NCBI RefSeq assembly: GCF_001426865.1
Contig: NZ_LMFO01000034.1
Coordinates: 3,338 to 67,337 of the forward strand
Source of the DNA: Paenibacillus sp. Root52
GTDB taxonomy: Bacteria; Bacillota; Bacilli; Paenibacillales; Paenibacillaceae
Reading direction: 5' to 3'
DNA: 64,000 nt
The notes under the pieces are model-generated. The model was given only the letters and a program-made list of their open reading frames with translations, was not told the DNA's origin and searched no databases. Positions 60,906 to 64,000 of the stretch are shown here, one piece after another. The stretch's first letter is position 1. Every line of letters starts with the position of its first letter. The translations under genes and the position numbers were made by a program.

Positions 60906-60935
60906 GATGGATCGCATGTTAACATGCGGTCTATT
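60906..60935 (+). terminator. Possible terminator of the GH28 gene
   Basis: Palindrome CGCATGTTAACATGCG (60913-60928), extended weakly by AGA/TCT, then TATTTCTG. T run is short. Confidence 0.45.
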
Positions 60936-61014
60936 TCTGATTGATGTTTGAACCATTAAATGAATCTAGAGATCTCTCGCTCGTTAATGCACAGGTTTCC
61001 TAAGCGAACCTCAC

Positions 61015-61866
61015 TTACCGATGCTCTTTGCGATACCGAAGCGGTGTGGTGCCAGTGACTTGTTTAAAGGTTTTGTTAAAATGAGCCGTATGCTCAAACC
61101 CCACTTTCTCTGCAATGAACTGCACGCGCTCCTGTGTGGACAACAATCTACGCTGGGCTTCCCGAACCCGGACAACGCGCAGATATTCACTAAATCGAAA
61201 ACCAGTTAACCGGCTGAACATGCGGCTCAGATAGGATGGGCTTATATAGAAACGAGCGGCGGCTTCCTCCAACGTAAGCGGTTCGTCATAATGAGTGTTC
61301 ACGTAACGGGCAACTTCGGTAATTTTATCATGCATAGGGTGGATCGGCTCAGGTGTCATTTGCCGTGTCATTTCTAGTGTGCGATGAATGCTGATTAATA
61401 GCTGGGAGAGCAGGCTGCGTACAACAATTTCATAATAAGGACGACGATCTTTACACTCGCGTAGCATTTGTTCCAACAAGCGTTGTATCTCAGGCTGTTC
61501 CGATTCGGGAACATGCAGTAATCGCGATCGTTCAAACGGAAGCAGACCGCAGATGCCAAGCTCCATTCCCGTAGCGAACGAGGGAGAGAATCCGACGAGG
61601 ATACGTTCAAAACTAGGAATGCTTCCTTTTGACGTAATGTGTACGTCGTGTGGATTGATTAAGATTAGATCACCTTTGCTCGCGTTGAGCAGCTGACCGT
61701 TCATGGAATACACACGTTCTCCTTCAAGCAGATAGTATAGCTCGTAAAAAGGGTGAGCGTGGGGCTGTGGCATGGCGTTCCCATCATGTCTTCGCATATG
61801 TTCTATGGTAAAGGAATTATCTCCAATTCGATATTTGGGTCCGATTCGATCTTCGATCACACTCAT
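61015..61866 (-). CDS. AraC-family regulator with cupin sensor domain
   Basis: 283 residues. N-terminal AraC-type cupin (HAHPFYELYYLLEGERVY; DLILINPHDVH) and C-terminal double HTH (LTLEEAAARFYISPSYLSRMF; VQFIAEKVGFEHTAHFNKTFK). This type commonly senses sugars or oligosaccharides and activates glycosidase genes; the convergent GH28 gene is the obvious candidate target. AGAGGAG before the ATG. Confidence 0.9.
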   Translation of the reverse strand: MSVIEDRIGPKYRIGDNSFTIEHMRRHDGNAMPQPHAHPFYELYYLLEGERVYSMNGQLLNASKGDLILINPHDVHITSKGSIPSFERILVGFSPSFATGMELGICGLLPFERSRLLHVPESEQPEIQRLLEQMLRECKDRRPYYEIVVRSLLSQLLISIHRTLEMTRQMTPEPIHPMHDKITEVARYVNTHYDEPLTLEEAAARFYISPSYLSRMFSRLTGFRFSEYLRVVRVREAQRRLLSTQERVQFIAEKVGFEHTAHFNKTFKQVTGTTPLRYRKEHR

Positions 61867-62122
61867 AACACGGCTCCTCTCTGCTTCGGCGGTTAACGGT
61901 TATATGTATATCATAACGGAAAATCCAGTTTATTGTAAACGCTATCAATCAAGGCTATGGCATGTTATAGACATAGAGTCAGACGAGAAGATAATCAAAA
62001 TGGGGGGCTGTGATATAGCCTAAAGGTGACAAAAAGCTAACGATGTTTTACAGTAGGGAGAGCGAGGCAAAACTCTAGATGAAGAGTACCTCCAATTAGA
62101 TGTGGAAGGAAGGAAATAGGAT

Positions 62123-62581
62123 ATGACGACACATGAATTATCGCCTCTGGTTGCAGCACTGGACATGCAGCCTCACGTTGAAGGCGGTTGGTATAAGGAA
62201 GTATGGAAGGCTTCTTATCAGATCCCACAATCCGTATTGCCGGAAGCATACTCGGGACCCCGGTTCTCGGCAAGCTCGACGTACTTTTTGCTGCACAAGC
62301 ATGAAATTTCAGAGTGGCACACGGTGTTATCTGATGAACTTTGGTTGTGGCATAGCGGTAGCCCGGTTGAATTGAAGCTGGGTGGTAATGGAGAGAATCC
62401 AGAGAACGAAGAGGTTCTCGTACTCGGTATGGATCTCGCTGCTGGACAATCACCACAAGTACTTGTTCCTGCCGGCGTGTGGCAGACGGCTCGCCCGCTC
62501 GGCGATGAGCCCGTACTCGTGACGTGCGTTGTAGCGCCAGGTTTCCACTTTGATGATTTCAAGCTGGTATCCAAAGGCTAA
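62123..62581 (+). CDS. Cupin-fold DUF985 protein
   Basis: 152 residues. HVEGGWYKEVWKA, SSTYFLLHKHEISEWHTVLSDELWLWH and CVVAPGFHFDDFKL are the DUF985/cupin_5 landmarks, with His residues that may bind metal. Members are uncharacterised or linked to sugar-nucleotide or NDP-sugar-like binding. Monocistronic. Confidence 0.87.
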   Translation: MTTHELSPLVAALDMQPHVEGGWYKEVWKASYQIPQSVLPEAYSGPRFSASSTYFLLHKHEISEWHTVLSDELWLWHSGSPVELKLGGNGENPENEEVLVLGMDLAAGQSPQVLVPAGVWQTARPLGDEPVLVTCVVAPGFHFDDFKLVSKG

Positions 62582-62631
62582 GTTAAACAAAGGTTAAGCT
62601 GAATAGGGGCATACGTTGATCCAAAGATAAT

Positions 62632-62673
62632 AAATCCCGACTCCAATGCAGTCATGCATAGGGTCGGGATTTT
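62632..62673. terminator. Terminator between the cupin and the reductase gene
   Basis: AAATCCCGAC (62632-62641) with GTCGGGATTT (62663-62672), then TTGATTTTA. Convergent genes on both sides. Confidence 0.85.
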
Positions 62674-62713
62674 GATTTTAGTGTAATGTGTTAGCGTATC
62701 ATTTTCGTTTGCT

Positions 62714-63541
62714 CTAAAAATTGAAGTTATCTGGATCGGAACCGAAGCGTTTATTCTCGTTCAAACTGTTGATCTGCGCGATATCTTCTGCTGTTAATTC
62801 AAAATCGTATACATCGGCATTCTCGCGAATACGCTCTGGTGTAACGGATTTGGGTATAGTAACGATGCCGTTTTGCAGATCCCAACGCAGAATCACCTGT
62901 GCAGCTGTTTTGTTGTATTTGGCTGCAATCGTTTGCAATAATGGGTGTTCTACTAAATGACCTTGTCCCAGTGGTGACCAAGCTTCGATCTGAATCTGGT
63001 GTTTGGCGCAGTACTCTCTTAGTTCCGATTGGATCAGCAATGGATGTAGCTCGACTTGGTTGACCGCAGGTTTGATCTTAGCATCCGTCATCAGGTCTTC
63101 AAGATGGTGAATCTGGAAGTTACTCACCCCAATGGCGCGGATGCGTCCTTCTTGATGTAGCTTCTCCAGTGCTCTCCATGTATCCTTGTACTTTCCTTTT
63201 ACAGGCCAGTGGATGAGATAGAGATCGAGAACTTCGAGTTCAAGTCGTTCCATACTTGCTTCAAAAGCGGCCAGTGTGGACTCATAGCCTTGATCGCCAT
63301 TCCACACTTTGGTCGTAATAAACAGATCTTCGCGGGCAATTCCGGATTCACGAATACCTTGGGCAACACCAGATTCATTGTTATAACCTTTGGCAGTATC
63401 GATGCTGCGGTACCCAGCCTGAATGGCCGTTTTGACCGTTTCAACAACTTCTTCTCCATCCTTCACCTTGAATACACCCAAACCTAACCAAGGCATTTTG
63501 ACGCCGTTATACAGTGTAGTTGAATCTTGCACATGTTTCAT
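62714..63541 (-). CDS. Aldo/keto reductase (AKR5-like)
   Basis: 275 residues. Catalytic tetrad visible: Asp and Tyr in RSIDTAKGYNNE, Lys in ITTKVWN, His in YLIHWP; NADPH-binding IPKSVTPERI. Closely resembles Bacillus YvgN/YtbE glyoxal and methylglyoxal reductases. Ribosome site AAGGAGG. Probably detoxifies reactive aldehydes. Confidence 0.9.
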   Translation of the reverse strand: MKHVQDSTTLYNGVKMPWLGLGVFKVKDGEEVVETVKTAIQAGYRSIDTAKGYNNESGVAQGIRESGIAREDLFITTKVWNGDQGYESTLAAFEASMERLELEVLDLYLIHWPVKGKYKDTWRALEKLHQEGRIRAIGVSNFQIHHLEDLMTDAKIKPAVNQVELHPLLIQSELREYCAKHQIQIEAWSPLGQGHLVEHPLLQTIAAKYNKTAAQVILRWDLQNGIVTIPKSVTPERIRENADVYDFELTAEDIAQINSLNENKRFGSDPDNFNF

Positions 63542-63870
63542 GATCCGAATTCCTCCTTTAAGATAGATGGACTAAACTCACTCGCTCACTGTATGTATTA
63601 CCCTATCAAGCAATAGAGTACCTCATAATTATAGCCTTGTACTTTGGTGGGGAACAAGATGTTAGAACATGTCGATCCACTCATACTTATCGTGAAAATT
63701 ACGCTTTTTGCCCGGTAGAGGTTTGGATTTGGTGCGTTCGGGTGATAAGATGAAGTATACGAAAAGGCAATGGTCTATTTCGCTTAGCAGTGCGTACATA
63801 ATGTAGATGTGATACACGACTGGCCCGCAGGGGCTGGAATGATGTGATTAATCATAAAGGAGCAAGTGCA
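63542..63870. other. Divergent intergenic region
   Basis: About 330 nt between the aldo/keto reductase and the DUF445 gene. No reading frame or clear operator; a small GC hairpin (GGCCCGCAGGGGC) at about 63824. Confidence 0.35.
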
Positions 63871-64000
63871 ATGGCTAAACCTAAACAAACGAAAAAAGCA
63901 GCAGCATGGTCACTCGTCATCATGGGGGCGGGATTTGCCGCATCGTTGCCATTTCAGGGCAGTCTAGTTGGTAAAATGCTGGTTGGATCATTTGAGGCTG
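63871..64000 (+). CDS. DUF445-family membrane protein (partial)
   Basis: Starts ATG 63871 (AAGGAG, 8 nt) and runs off the window after 43 codons. MAKPKQTKKAAAWSLVIMGA and FEA at the end match the start of DUF445 (YheB/YjiN-like) proteins, whose first helix reads GAGFAASLPF here. Function unknown. Confidence 0.7.
   Translation, partial: MAKPKQTKKAAAWSLVIMGAGFAASLPFQGSLVGKMLVGSFEA

Overview
The window looks like chromosome of a spore-forming, low-to-moderate-GC Firmicute, most likely a Paenibacillus. Support comes from a Bacillales-type tRNA cluster, a sporulation-type diadenylate cyclase (CdaS), a Spo0E-like phosphatase, a Bacillus-type Fnr next to NreABC, a glnQHMP operon in Bacillus gene order, intracellular uronate-polysaccharide enzymes, and an AimR/Alo-like peptide quorum-sensing locus of the kind known from Paenibacillus. 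No IS element, prophage or CRISPR array was seen.

Layout: 49-1665, 17 tRNA genes with a terminator. 1.9-4.9 kb, an SDR protein, a secreted CYTH-like protein and a LysR regulator divergent from a metal/organophosphonate-type ABC importer (5.1-8.9 kb) whose operon ends with a beta-CASP-like metallo-hydrolase (to 10.6 kb). 10.8-17.2 kb, cell-envelope functions: GerMN lipoprotein, AMIN/amidase_3 amidase, a secreted protein, a family 3 hexosaminidase and a serine beta-lactamase-like enzyme. 17.4-23.2 kb, two chemoreceptors around a DUF2087 regulator. 23.5-24.6 kb, azlCD. 24.7-29.8 kb, uronate/oligosaccharide catabolism (uronate dehydrogenase-like, SGNH esterase, heparinase II/III-like lyase, GH88) with cre-like sites. 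30.1-35.2 kb, a methyltransferase, a nine-repeat Big_2 surface protein and a split chromate transporter with its Lrp regulator. 35.6-39.1 kb, nitrate/oxygen sensing (nreB, nreC, nreA, fnr) with a perfect Fnr-type box. 39.2-42.2 kb, three GNAT acetyltransferases, a barstar-domain protein and a 51-codon gene under a perfect Fur box. 42.4-50.9 kb, cdaS, leucine dehydrogenase, a third chemoreceptor, a lipoprotein, a flavin-dependent oxidoreductase and a TetR/MFS pair.

The most notable locus is 51.0-54.2 kb: an HTH-TPR receptor whose 3' end overlaps a 44-codon exported pro-peptide gene, followed by a two-gene ABC transporter. The promoter of the receptor-peptide pair and the promoter of the transporter share a 31-nt block (29 identities) that includes the -35, the 17-nt spacer and the -10. 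This is strong evidence for common control, presumably by the peptide-bound receptor. After it come a Spo0E-like gene, glnQHMP with a GlnR/TnrA box placed at about -50, a cytoplasmic GH28 pectinase with a long inverted repeat in its leader, an AraC regulator, a DUF985 cupin, an aldo/keto reductase and the start of a DUF445 gene at the right edge.

Start codons were chosen by ribosome binding site and family length and often differ from the longest open frame. All functions are inferred from reading the sequence; no database search was run.
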